Below, in pieces: positions 26,510-35,336 of a DNA stretch of 54,688 bases (the stretch's first letter is position 1; each line of letters begins with the position of its first letter). The translations under genes and the position numbers were made by a program. Origin of the DNA: Nitrospinota bacterium (GTDB lineage: Bacteria > Nitrospinota > Nitrospinia > Nitrospinales > VA-1). The notes beneath the pieces were generated by a model. The model saw only the letters and a list, made by a program, of their open reading frames with translations, was not told where the DNA came from and ran no database searches. The stretch lies in the NCBI GenBank assembly GCA_009873655.1, contig WAIB01000005.1:1-54688 (forward strand), read 5' to 3'.

Positions 26510-29005
26510 TTACGCTTTTTTAATATCCACCCATGCCGGACTGCCATCCGGATTTCCCAACCCGTTCACCCCTTGCTCATCCGAGATCCTGGGAACCACC
26601 ACACCACCTTCCATGCATCGGTTGTCTATGGTGACCTCGGCTTCCATCTCGGTCCCATTTCCGGAAATGCTAACCCGGTCTCCATTGGAAACGCCTATCT
26701 TCCCTGCATCCGATTCATTGAGGAAGGCAGAAGAAGGCTTGAAATGGTAAGCGAGTTTGGATGAGGCATCCAGAATTTTATCGTGAGCGAACAAATACGT
26801 TGCCACCCGCAACTGCAATTTACCATTGCTGCTTGCAGCACTTTCGACATTGCCCGGCGAAACCTCTTCGCCAGCCACCTGTTCCCGGTTGCAACCTTGT
26901 TTTCCCACAAACCGGCTATTGATCTCCTGGTAACCCGGCACTTTTTGCGAAATTTCATTCAGTACTTTAGCGACTCGCGAGTAACTCGATTCATCCCCCA
27001 GCTTTTTCAACATCACCTGGATTAGTTTCCAGTCGTCTATGGAATTAGCCTCCAAAGCTTTTCTTCGGGCCTGCACTCTACCGCCAATATTGGTGGTGGT
27101 TCCTTCATCAAAACCGGGACCATTGGAAGGCAATACGATTTTCGCAAGCTGGGTCGTTTCCGTTTCGAGCATATCGTGCACCACTAAGAGATCGAGGTTC
27201 TTGAGTGCCTCGACGACCTGTTCTCCTCCGGGAAAGTCCACAACCGGATTCGACCGATGAATCCACAAAGCTTTCAAATCGCCGCTTTTAGCTTTTGCGA
27301 TCATCTCCGAAGCCGACAAGCCGGGTTTCGTGGGCGCATTTTCTCCCCACAGCTCTTTAACTTTTTCACTGTCAGAAACCGGAACCCCACCGGGATAGAA
27401 GTCGGGCAGGAGTCCCATATCCACGGCACCGACGGCATTCGTTGCCGGTGCAGCCGGGATGGCGCCACATTCAATGGTGGGAATCCTGGCGATGACCGAA
27501 AGCAGGCGTTTGACTCTAAGCGAAGTGTCCCCTGAAAGCGCAGCGGGATTATAGACGACGCAGATTTTCATACTCGATCTCACTGCTTCCACCAGAGACT
27601 TCATATCTTCATCCGAAATCCCGGTTGGACCCAGGTCTGATGAAAAATCGATGCTTTCCCCAAGCTCGCGAGCCAATCCTTCTGCAAGCGCATCCACTGC
27701 GGAAGCTTCCGAGCCCACCTTGTATTTCACTTTCAGTTCCGCGTACTTATCCAACGCCGTATCCTGGTCATTCAGAGAAAGGAGTTTTGTTCCACAACGG
27801 GAAACCGCTTTCTTGATTCTCAAATCCAGAATCGGCAGCTCTTCAGTGGGATCGCAGGCAATCAGCAAAACGATATTGGAATTTTCAATTTCCTCAACAT
27901 CGAAATGCCTGATGGGTAACCCAGGAGTATCCTGATACGATTTATGATCAATGTTGTTGGTTCCCAGAAGTCGAAACAGTTTCTGGTAAAGATAACCCTC
28001 TTCATTCGTGGCATAAGGAGAACCGAGAAACCCGATGCTTTCAGGCCCATGTTCCTCGGCAATATTTTTAAAAATTTCGATCACTTTTTCAGCGGCTTGT
28101 TCCGCCGGTGCATTAATGGGAAAATTCGGGAATGAGGTCGGTTCGGTTTTTCCCACACTGTTTTCCCGGGCGGCCGTTATTTTGTTTTTGCTTTCCATGA
28201 AATGATGGCCCCAGCGCCCCTTGTCACAGATCCACCCATCATCCACCGCGTCATTGGGCCGCGCTTCAATTCGCATGAACTCATTCAGCCGGGTTCCCAG
28301 AGTGATGTTGCAGTTACAACCGCAATTCGCGCACAAGGTGTCATGATTTTCCAAATCCCAGGTCCGTGCTTTGAAACGGAAATCGGTATTCGTCAAAGCC
28401 CCCACCGGGCAGATGTCAATCACGTTTCCTGAAAACCGGTTATCATAAGGTTCGTTATTGAAAGTGTTGACCTCGTTATGGAATCCCCGGTTCAGCATTA
28501 CCAGGCCCCGGTCCTGCTCGATTCGCTCACTGTAGGCCGTGCAACGTTGACAGGCAATACAGCGTTCCCGGTCAATGGTAATGACGGGACTGAGGGGCGC
28601 CGCCTTGACATTATTCGCACGGTGAAATTCCATACGCGTGTCTGGCGGACCGTATTTAAAAGTGTTGTCCTGCAGGGGACATTCACCACCCTTGTCGCAA
28701 ACCGGGCAATCGAGAGGATGATTGAGAAGCGTGAACTCAAGCACACCCTTTTGCGCTTTTTCAACCTTATCCCCCACCGTTTTTACAACCATGTCAGGTG
28801 CGACATCCATCGTGCAGGCCGTCATCAGCTTGGGCATCTTTTCTACTTCAACCAGGCACATGCGACAACAACCCAGGGGACCTATTTTTTCGTGATAGCA
28901 AAAAACAGGAATATCCACCTCCACCTGTTTGGCAGCGTCCACCACTTTGGTTCCCTTGGGAACCGTAACCGTTTTCCCATCTATCGTTAAAGTTACATCA
29001 GACAT
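26510..29005 (-). CDS. nuoG: NADH-quinone oxidoreductase subunit G
   Basis: The 831-residue iron-sulfur subunit of the peripheral arm has an N-terminal [2Fe-2S] domain with Cys36, Cys47, Cys50 and Cys64. HPLDCPVCDKGGECPLQ and CIACQRCTAY cluster segments follow. A further motif reads CANCGCNC, then 27 residues, then Cys of WICDKGRW. It fits CxxCxxxCx27C, the ligand set of the extra cluster N7 found in some bacterial enzymes. The rest is a molybdopterin-oxidoreductase-like domain without catalytic function. The sequence is intact, starting at the ATG at 29005. Confidence 0.95.
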   Translation of the reverse strand: MSDVTLTIDGKTVTVPKGTKVVDAAKQVEVDIPVFCYHEKIGPLGCCRMCLVEVEKMPKLMTACTMDVAPDMVVKTVGDKVEKAQKGVLEFTLLNHPLDCPVCDKGGECPLQDNTFKYGPPDTRMEFHRANNVKAAPLSPVITIDRERCIACQRCTAYSERIEQDRGLVMLNRGFHNEVNTFNNEPYDNRFSGNVIDICPVGALTNTDFRFKARTWDLENHDTLCANCGCNCNITLGTRLNEFMRIEARPNDAVDDGWICDKGRWGHHFMESKNKITAARENSVGKTEPTSFPNFPINAPAEQAAEKVIEIFKNIAEEHGPESIGFLGSPYATNEEGYLYQKLFRLLGTNNIDHKSYQDTPGLPIRHFDVEEIENSNIVLLIACDPTEELPILDLRIKKAVSRCGTKLLSLNDQDTALDKYAELKVKYKVGSEASAVDALAEGLARELGESIDFSSDLGPTGISDEDMKSLVEAVRSSMKICVVYNPAALSGDTSLRVKRLLSVIARIPTIECGAIPAAPATNAVGAVDMGLLPDFYPGGVPVSDSEKVKELWGENAPTKPGLSASEMIAKAKSGDLKALWIHRSNPVVDFPGGEQVVEALKNLDLLVVHDMLETETTQLAKIVLPSNGPGFDEGTTTNIGGRVQARRKALEANSIDDWKLIQVMLKKLGDESSYSRVAKVLNEISQKVPGYQEINSRFVGKQGCNREQVAGEEVSPGNVESAASSNGKLQLRVATYLFAHDKILDASSKLAYHFKPSSAFLNESDAGKIGVSNGDRVSISGNGTEMEAEVTIDNRCMEGGVVVPRISDEQGVNGLGNPDGSPAWVDIKKA

Positions 29006-29023
29006 AAGGCCATTTCCCTATTA

Positions 29024-30283
29024 TCAGCTGGCTGCACCAGCAGGAACATTTTTAAAATATTCTTCATAATCCGCACGAAAATATTTGATACTGCTGACCA
29101 CCGGCGCCACGCAGGCATCCGCAAGCGGACAAAAAGTTTTAAACGCCATATTGTCGCAGATATCTTCCAACCGGGTAATGTACTCCAGTTGCCCTTTGTT
29201 CTGCATAATCCGTTCGACAATTTGATGGAGCCAGCGGGTGCCTTCGCGGCAGGGAGTGCATTTCCCGCAGGACTCGTGCATATAAAAGCTTATCAATCGC
29301 AAAGTGGCTTCCACGATATTGATACTGTCGTCAATGACGATCAACGCACCGGAACCCAGCATGGTCCCCGCTTCTGCAAGCGATTCATAGTCATAGGGCG
29401 TGTCGACTTTATCCGCCGGCAACATCGGTACGGAAGATCCTCCGGGGATAAAAGCTTTGAGCTTATTATCGTTTTGAATTCCCCCGGCAAGGTTATAGAT
29501 GAGTTCGCTGGTTGGCGTTCCCATTTCAATTTCATAGTTCCCCGGTTTTTTCACATGGCCGGAAACACTCACCAGTTTTGTCCCCTTGCTTTTCTCTGTA
29601 CCCAAAGCCGCGTATTTATCGGCACCCTCACTGACGATATAAGGGACAGCACAGAGGGTTTCAACGTTATTGATAACCGTAGGTTTGGAATACAGCCCTT
29701 CTACCGCGGGAAACGGGGGTTTCATTCTCGGCTCACCGCGACCCCCTTCAAGGGAATTTAGCAGAGCCGATTCTTCACCACAGATATAAGCCCCTGCCCC
29801 GAGGTGCGTGTGAATATCCAGATCAAACCCGGACCCCAGAATATTTTTTCCAAGATACCCTTTCGCACGGGCTTCATCCAAAGCCTTGTCCATGATGAAA
29901 CTGAGATCCTGAAACTCCCCTCGAAAATAGATATAACCGGTTTCAATTCGGCAGGCATAGGAGCATAAAATCATCCCTTCAATAAGAAGGTGGGGATTTT
30001 TCAGCAACAATTCCCGGTCTTTACAGGTTCCCGGCTCCGACTCATCCGCATTACAGCAAAGGTAACGGGGGAAAACATCTTTTGCGAGAAAACTCCATTT
30101 CAGCCCGGTCGGAAATCCCGCACCGCCCCGACCCCGCAGACCTGATGCCTTGACGGCTTCAACGATCTCTTCAGGTTTTTGGGCAAACGCCTTTTTTAAC
30201 GACTGATACCCACCAAGCCCTTCATACACTTTCATCGTATGAAGCCCTTCTTTATTGATATCCTTAAATAAAATCTGAGTCAT
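29024..30283 (-). CDS. nuoF: NADH-quinone oxidoreductase subunit F
   Basis: NuoF oxidises NADH with FMN and holds cluster N3. The 419-residue protein has the glycine-rich NADH loop GLRGRGGAGFPTGLKWSF near residues 49-66 and the FMN segment CNADESEPGTCKDRELL. ICGEESALLNSLEG and the N3 ligands SCGKCTPCREGT plus the later Cys in TFCPLADA follow. The start ATG at 30283 lies 2 bp after the nuoE stop. It is complete and typical. Confidence 0.96.
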   Translation of the reverse strand: MTQILFKDINKEGLHTMKVYEGLGGYQSLKKAFAQKPEEIVEAVKASGLRGRGGAGFPTGLKWSFLAKDVFPRYLCCNADESEPGTCKDRELLLKNPHLLIEGMILCSYACRIETGYIYFRGEFQDLSFIMDKALDEARAKGYLGKNILGSGFDLDIHTHLGAGAYICGEESALLNSLEGGRGEPRMKPPFPAVEGLYSKPTVINNVETLCAVPYIVSEGADKYAALGTEKSKGTKLVSVSGHVKKPGNYEIEMGTPTSELIYNLAGGIQNDNKLKAFIPGGSSVPMLPADKVDTPYDYESLAEAGTMLGSGALIVIDDSINIVEATLRLISFYMHESCGKCTPCREGTRWLHQIVERIMQNKGQLEYITRLEDICDNMAFKTFCPLADACVAPVVSSIKYFRADYEEYFKNVPAGAAS

Positions 30284-30285
30284 AA

Positions 30286-30762
30286 TTAATCCAACGATTC
30301 GAGGATCTGATCGATACGCTGCTCCGTCAGGTTTCCATAATAAGTGTCATTGACCCGCATCATCGGCGCTTCCGTGCAAGCGGCCAGGCACTCTTCCCGA
30401 TGCAGGGTGAATTTTTCATCCGATGTGGTTTCACCCACTTTGATATTCAGTTTTCTTGCAGTGTGCTCAAGAAGCTTATCGCAGCCGTTCAACTGGCAAC
30501 TGATATTGATACAGAAAAGGATCATATACTTGCCCACCTTTTCGGTATGGTACATCGTATAAAAAGACATCACCGACTGGACATAGGCAGGGGAAACATC
30601 CAGCTTCTTGCTGATGGCCACCATGGCCTCCGGGCTCACCACCCGGTCCGCTCTCTGCACCAATGTCAATAAAGGCAATAAAGCCGAGGTTTTGACCGGG
30701 TACTTAGCAAGGATGCGTGAAATCTCTTTTTCCTGCTCTTCTGTAAATTTATATTCCTGCAT
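30286..30762 (-). CDS. nuoE: NADH-quinone oxidoreductase subunit E
   Basis: NuoE carries the off-path [2Fe-2S] cluster N1a. The 158-residue thioredoxin-like protein has a helical N-terminus and the four ligands as a CINISC pair and an ECLAAC pair. The segment FYTMYHTEKVGKYMILFC is conserved in the family. It lies between nuoD and nuoF, with a 44-bp gap to nuoD. Confidence 0.95.
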   Translation of the reverse strand: MQEYKFTEEQEKEISRILAKYPVKTSALLPLLTLVQRADRVVSPEAMVAISKKLDVSPAYVQSVMSFYTMYHTEKVGKYMILFCINISCQLNGCDKLLEHTARKLNIKVGETTSDEKFTLHREECLAACTEAPMMRVNDTYYGNLTEQRIDQILESLD

Positions 30763-30806
30763 TCTTTAAAATATGAAATTAAACAATCGTGTCCTGCCTG
30801 TCCGGA

Positions 30807-32006
30807 CTAGCGATCCACTTCTCCCATAACAATATCAATGCTGCCAATAATGCCGACCACATCCGCGATATAACAGCCTTCCATCATCTTGCACATACCC
30901 GGGATGGCCATGAATGAAGGCGCCCTTAGCTTTACGCGCGCCGGCACATTTGTGCCATCACTCACGATGTAGAATCCGACTTCTCCCCTGGCCCCTTCGA
31001 TCGGGACATAAGTTTCCCCGACTGGAACAGTGATTCCCTCTGACACCAGTTTGAAGTGATGGATCAAGGCTTCCATACTGGTATGCAGGGTTTCCCTTGG
31101 AGGCAGTGAAACTTTATTATCCGGGTCCTTATAGGGACCGTCCGGAAGACTTTCCAAAGCCTGTTTGATGATGGAGCGACTTTGCCGCATTTCTTCAACA
31201 CGCACCCGGTAGCGGTCAAAAATATCTCCGTTGCTGTATACGGGAATATCAAAGTCATAATTTTCATAACCGCTGTAAGGTTGTGATTTACGAATATCCC
31301 AATTCACACCTGAGGCCCTCAGTGCCGGCCCGCTCAAACTCCAGTTAATCGCTTCTTCCCTGGTAAAAGTTCCCACGCCTTCCGTGCGGTCCAACCAGAT
31401 TGGATTTTTGGTGAGCAGCCTTTCGTACTCGTCCACTTTAGCGGGAAAATATTCTATGAAATCGCGAATCCCATCCAACCAGGGCCGGGTTGCGTCTTTT
31501 GCCACTCCCCCGACGCGAATGTAACTCGTCATCATCCGAACCCCTGAGATTTCTTCGTTCAGATCGAGGATCATCTCCCGCTCTCTCCAGCAGTAAAGGA
31601 AAACCGTCATCGCACCAATGTCCAATGCATGCGTTCCCAACCAGACGAGATGACTGGCAATGCGGGAAAGTTCGCACATGATCACTCGCAGCGCATTTGC
31701 GCGATCTGGTATGTTGACTCCCAGTAGTTTTTCAGTGCTGAGACAAAAGGCGAGGTTGTTGCCGGGCGGATTGAGGTAATCCAGCCGGTCCGTCATCGGT
31801 ATGACGTGAACGTACCGTTTATTTTCCGAGGTTTTCTCGATACCCGTATGCAGGTAACCGATTTCCGGCTCTGCGGTTTTAACCACTTCCCCATCCATTT
31901 CAAGGATAACCCGGAAAACCCCGTGGGTACTCGGATGTTGCGGACCCATATTGAGGGTCATGGTATCTTTATCGCGCTGCAGCAGTCCCTGATCAGTTAC
32001 ACTCAC
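30807..32006 (-). CDS. nuoD: NADH-quinone oxidoreductase subunit D
   Basis: NuoD is the 49-kDa subunit and forms the quinone-binding site. The 399-residue protein shows MGPQHPSTHGVFRVILEMDG with the quinone-site His, then EIGYLHTGIEK, RANALRVIMCELSRIASHL, and the closing VVGIIGSIDIVMGEVDR. The start is GTG at 32006, 8 bp after nuoC. It is separate from nuoC, not fused as in E. coli. Confidence 0.96.
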   Translation of the reverse strand: MSVTDQGLLQRDKDTMTLNMGPQHPSTHGVFRVILEMDGEVVKTAEPEIGYLHTGIEKTSENKRYVHVIPMTDRLDYLNPPGNNLAFCLSTEKLLGVNIPDRANALRVIMCELSRIASHLVWLGTHALDIGAMTVFLYCWREREMILDLNEEISGVRMMTSYIRVGGVAKDATRPWLDGIRDFIEYFPAKVDEYERLLTKNPIWLDRTEGVGTFTREEAINWSLSGPALRASGVNWDIRKSQPYSGYENYDFDIPVYSNGDIFDRYRVRVEEMRQSRSIIKQALESLPDGPYKDPDNKVSLPPRETLHTSMEALIHHFKLVSEGITVPVGETYVPIEGARGEVGFYIVSDGTNVPARVKLRAPSFMAIPGMCKMMEGCYIADVVGIIGSIDIVMGEVDR

Positions 32007-32014
32007 GAGTCGCC

Positions 32015-32545
32015 CTACCGAGTCGGTGGTTTCGATTTGACCAGTTCACTTTTAAAATCCCGGTTATGGGAAAAAGCGACGGTCTCGGTTGTTAATGGAT
32101 AATCTTTTCTAAGCGGGAATCCCTCCCAATCTTTAGGCATGATCAACCGTTCCATTTTAGGATGCCCCTCAACGTTGATCCCGAACATGTCAAACAATTC
32201 CTGCTCGGGATACAGGGCTCCTTTCCACAGGTTCGAGACAGTCGGAACCGTTGGGTTATCCTCATCGATTCCAACACGAACCCTTACGGAATGTTGATGG
32301 TCTATGGAATACAGTTGATAGACTGCCTCAAAACGTGGTTCTCGCTCCTCCAGCAAATAGTCCACGCCACGAATGTCAGAAAGGTAATCGAATTTCAGTT
32401 CCGGGTCGTTTTTAAGGAATTCAGCAACGGCTGGCAGAGAATCCGGCGCAACAAACACCACTGCATCTCCCTGCGGCAGGCTTGTCTCCTGTATGGAATC
32501 GGCCAGGCCGGCCTTTACTTTCTCGACGATCTCCTCCCCCGTCAT
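32015..32545 (-). CDS. nuoC: NADH-quinone oxidoreductase subunit C
   Basis: The 176-residue 30-kDa subunit contains the family signature [20 protein letters not shown] and the following [12 protein letters not shown]. The N-terminal half is the less conserved domain with [11 protein letters not shown]. Its ATG at 32545 overlaps the nuoB stop by 4 bp, so the two are translationally coupled. Confidence 0.95.
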   Translation of the reverse strand: MTGEEIVEKVKAGLADSIQETSLPQGDAVVFVAPDSLPAVAEFLKNDPELKFDYLSDIRGVDYLLEEREPRFEAVYQLYSIDHQHSVRVRVGIDEDNPTVPTVSNLWKGALYPEQELFDMFGINVEGHPKMERLIMPKDWEGFPLRKDYPLTTETVAFSHNRDFKSELVKSKPPTR

Positions 32546-33126
32546 GCCACCCTCTTTTTGGCCTTATCGGTGCCGGCTTCCATCATGATTTTTTCCTGAA
32601 GTTTGATGACACCATATAACAACGCTTCGGGACCGGGGGGACATCCGGGAACATAAACATCCACCGGCACCACACGATCGACTCCCTGCACAATTGAGTA
32701 GTTATTGAAAACCCCTCCACAGGATGCGCAGGCGCCCATCGAAATCACCCATTTCGGTTCCGGCATCTGGTCATAAATCTGTTTGAGGATGGGAGCCATT
32801 TTCTGTGAAACGCGGCCCGAAACAATCATCAGGTCTGCCTGACGGGGAGAGGCACGGAAGACTTCTGCGCCAAACCTTGCGGCATCCCAACGGGAGTTTG
32901 CCATAGCCATCATTTCAATAGCGCAACAGGCCAGACCAAAAGTAGCCGGCCATAAGGCATTTTTCTGTGCCCAACCCACCACTTTTCCCAGCTTGGTGGT
33001 TAATACCGTGTCATATAAGGAGCCGGAGTACTCATAATCCATTGCCTCCACAGCATCCTGAACATTCAATTTCAAATTGTTGATTTCGTTTTCAAACGCA
33101 TCGACCGCCTGGTCTATCAATCCCAT
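32542..33126 (-). CDS. nuoB: NADH-quinone oxidoreductase subunit B
   Basis: NuoB holds cluster N2, the electron donor to quinone. From the ATG at 33126, which lies inside the end of nuoA, the protein has 194 residues. The four ligands are visible as the tandem cysteines of [12 protein letters not shown], the Cys of [12 protein letters not shown], and the Cys of [11 protein letters not shown]. An upstream extension of the frame over nuoA is not needed. The 30-residue N-terminal extension before [13 protein letters not shown] is acidic. Confidence 0.96.
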   Translation of the reverse strand: MGLIDQAVDAFENEINNLKLNVQDAVEAMDYEYSGSLYDTVLTTKLGKVVGWAQKNALWPATFGLACCAIEMMAMANSRWDAARFGAEVFRASPRQADLMIVSGRVSQKMAPILKQIYDQMPEPKWVISMGACASCGGVFNNYSIVQGVDRVVPVDVYVPGCPPGPEALLYGVIKLQEKIMMEAGTDKAKKRVA

Positions 33127-33470
33127 TCCAATCCTCCCCGTCCCCAAATATAGACGTATGCGATTCCCAGAATGATTATAAAAATAAGCATTTCGATCAG
33201 GCCGAAAAGCTTGAGTTCTCCTAACGCCACTGCCCATGGATACATGAACACCACTTCCACATCAAAAATGATGAAAAGCATGGCAATGGTTGCAAAACGT
33301 ACCGGATACCTTCCTTTCGCTTCTTCTGCGGGAACAATCCCACACTCATAAGGTAATAGTTTCTGAGGGGTTGCGTTTCGCGGGCCCAGCAAAGTCGATA
33401 ATGCCAACAAGGCACCAATGACCACCAATGCCACGACCGCAAATAATGATATATAAAAATACTCAGCCAT
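33117..33470 (-). CDS. nuoA: NADH-quinone oxidoreductase subunit A
   Basis: The 117-residue membrane subunit has three helices. It contains the [20 protein letters not shown] loop with the conserved Cys that lines the quinone chamber, and [18 protein letters not shown]. It is the first gene of the nuoABCDEFGHIJKLM operon. Its ATG at 33470 lies about 150 bp downstream of the predicted transcription start. Confidence 0.95.
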   Translation of the reverse strand: MAEYFYISLFAVVALVVIGALLALSTLLGPRNATPQKLLPYECGIVPAEEAKGRYPVRFATIAMLFIIFDVEVVFMYPWAVALGELKLFGLIEMLIFIIILGIAYVYIWGRGGLEWD

Positions 33471-33592
33471 TTAATAGCTCCGGCAAACTTGACAGAATAA
33501 AACGAAAAGTTTCTATATTATATATCCATGGCCTCCGGAGATCATCGTGTGGAAAACCCCTTTAGCCTTGCAACTATAATATGTTAGCCCAA

Positions 33593-33623
33593 TCCTGAGA
33601 TGCCAAACGAGAAAGCCTCAGGA
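33593..33623 (-). promoter_or_regulatory. Stem-loop at the 5' end of the nuo transcript
   Basis: On the minus strand TCCTGAG (33617-33623) and CTCAGGA (33593-33599) are perfect complements, separated by 17 nt. The predicted nuo transcript would begin at or next to this stem. It could protect the mRNA 5' end or serve as a regulator site. Confidence 0.5.
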
Positions 33624-33629
33624 GTCGGG

Positions 33630-33657
33630 ATTATAGCAGTCTGCCCTAACCTGTCAA
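33630..33657 (-). promoter_or_regulatory. Consensus promoter of the nuo operon
   Basis: Minus-strand TTGACA (33652-33657) and TATAAT (33630-33635), both full consensus hexamers, are 16 bp apart. The start of transcription is expected near 33623, leaving a leader of about 150 nt before nuoA. Confidence 0.8.
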
Positions 33658-33863
33658 TATTTGATTTAGGCGGATCCGCAGCCAAAAAACTCCGGAATTA
33701 TAATTGATCAGGCCCTTTTTTTACAAAAGGTTATTGAATATACGGAAATGACTCTGCAAGCGGTTTTCGCGTTAAAAAGGATATCGGACAAACCACAAGG
33801 ACCACACGATTCCCTGCCCGGTCAGATATAAAAAAGGCGGTTGTTTAAAAGGACAGGGTCAGG
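33658..33863. other. Intergenic stretch upstream of the nuo promoter
   Basis: No gene or clear terminator is seen between the nuo promoter and the 3' end of the gene ending at 33864. With the 33471-33657 leader and promoter, the gene-free stretch totals about 390 bp. Confidence 0.4.
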
Positions 33864-35189
33864 TCAGGAATATTCCACCTGCAGGCGATAAATGAGACCG
33901 GTGGGATTGTCTTCCGGGGCTTTCGCGTCGGGTTTGGCGTAACTGACCAGTTCAAAGGTGATCGTGTTATCTCCAGAAACGAGGTACTGGTCAATATCGA
34001 TAAGGAAAGGATCAGCGTATTCCGCTCCCCCATATTCCTGGAGCAGGCGGACATCATTCACGATGATGTGGCAGGTATCGTCGGAACGCAACAACATTTC
34101 AGCCCTGCGAACCGCGCTTTCGGTTGGCAGGTTAAATTGGAGACGAAGTTTTTTCTGGCTTCCGGTGATGGCTTCTTCCGTGGTAACTGTATCGCGAACC
34201 CAAACCCATTGGCCTCCTTTGATGCCCTGCCAGCCATTTCCCATTTGACAGATCGAGGCTTTTTTCCAACTGTCTGAATCCGAATCATAATATTCCGTTT
34301 CCACACCACTGGCCAAAACCAGGGCCTTGGTGCTTTTGGTCGACGGATCGTCTTCCATGGAGAACGGCTTGCTGTTCTCCCACATGATGTTGTTCATCTC
34401 TTTCCAATAATCGAACATACCGTTCTTTTTATTGATCACCTGCATACTGGGTCGCGGAGTACTGCGTCCAAGGTAAGGTCCGATATCGGCAATGATCACC
34501 CCTGAAGAACTTTGCGCATCAATGGAAATAAATGAATGAGACGGAATGGTTTCATAACAATGTACGGACAGCTTTCCCTTATTCGGCGTATTGTCATCGA
34601 GTATTTCATGATGCAATTTTTGCAACAATAGAAGCGATGTTTTTATTTCGTTTAGAAAAGTATGGCGCCCTCCTCCCTGCTTGGTGATCAATTCAACCAC
34701 TGGAGAATCGGGATCCATAACCAGCAACCGGACAGTGATCCCACTCAGCACCTTTTCCTTAATCAGCTCGCGGCTGGCGGTAGAAATGGACAAAAGGGAA
34801 GAACCTCCAATAAAGACTTCTTTCCTTACATTTTTAAACAATATCTCAAAAGAAGTAGCCTGGGCCAACTCTGAACGGTTCTTATAGATACCCACTATCC
34901 CCAAACGAACCGCGTCAGGATTGACAATTTCCTGCAAGGCCTCTTTATATTCGTTGAAGGTCAACTCCCTTAAGAATATTTCGTAGCCAAGTGAAATCAC
35001 CCCTATCAGGGAAATCAACAATGCGAATTCACGGACCGGATGCAACCAGATACTGTGGGCATCGAGAAACTTTCCCGCCCCAATATAACCGGCTGCGCCG
35101 ACAACAAATATTGCCACCGCAAGGAAAAGAATCCGGTCACGGACCCATTCCCGTATATTCAAACCATTAGTTTCTTCAGTTTTGGCCAT
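33864..35189 (-). CDS. Membrane protein with degenerate phospholipase-D-like domain and C-terminal beta-sandwich
   Basis: The 441-residue protein has two membrane segments (about residues 17-37 and 52-72). A cytoplasmic domain of the phospholipase-D-like fold follows: LFKNVRKEVFIGGSSLLSI, ITVRLLVMDPDSPVVELI, then HSFISIDAQSSSGVIIADIG at the place where an HKD motif would lie. The Lys is replaced by Phe, so phosphodiesterase activity is doubtful. Residues from about 300 on are beta-rich (VWVRDTVTTEEAITGSQKK, then FLIDIDQYLVSGDNTITFEL) and resemble a galactose-binding-like jelly roll. I do not know its function. The ATG is at 35189; the gene stands alone upstream of nuo. Confidence 0.65.
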   Translation of the reverse strand: MAKTEETNGLNIREWVRDRILFLAVAIFVVGAAGYIGAGKFLDAHSIWLHPVREFALLISLIGVISLGYEIFLRELTFNEYKEALQEIVNPDAVRLGIVGIYKNRSELAQATSFEILFKNVRKEVFIGGSSLLSISTASRELIKEKVLSGITVRLLVMDPDSPVVELITKQGGGRHTFLNEIKTSLLLLQKLHHEILDDNTPNKGKLSVHCYETIPSHSFISIDAQSSSGVIIADIGPYLGRSTPRPSMQVINKKNGMFDYWKEMNNIMWENSKPFSMEDDPSTKSTKALVLASGVETEYYDSDSDSWKKASICQMGNGWQGIKGGQWVWVRDTVTTEEAITGSQKKLRLQFNLPTESAVRRAEMLLRSDDTCHIIVNDVRLLQEYGGAEYADPFLIDIDQYLVSGDNTITFELVSYAKPDAKAPEDNPTGLIYRLQVEYS

Positions 35190-35336
35190 TGTTTATGTAA
35201 TTTTTTGGAAAGGTTTTCTGGAGTGAAAAGAAACTATCATCGCACAAACCGATTTTACAAGATAAAGCCCTGACAAACAATGAAGTTTTGATTAAAGGAA
35301 TGTAAAGACCAAATGAAGGAACGGCTACTTCCTTTG

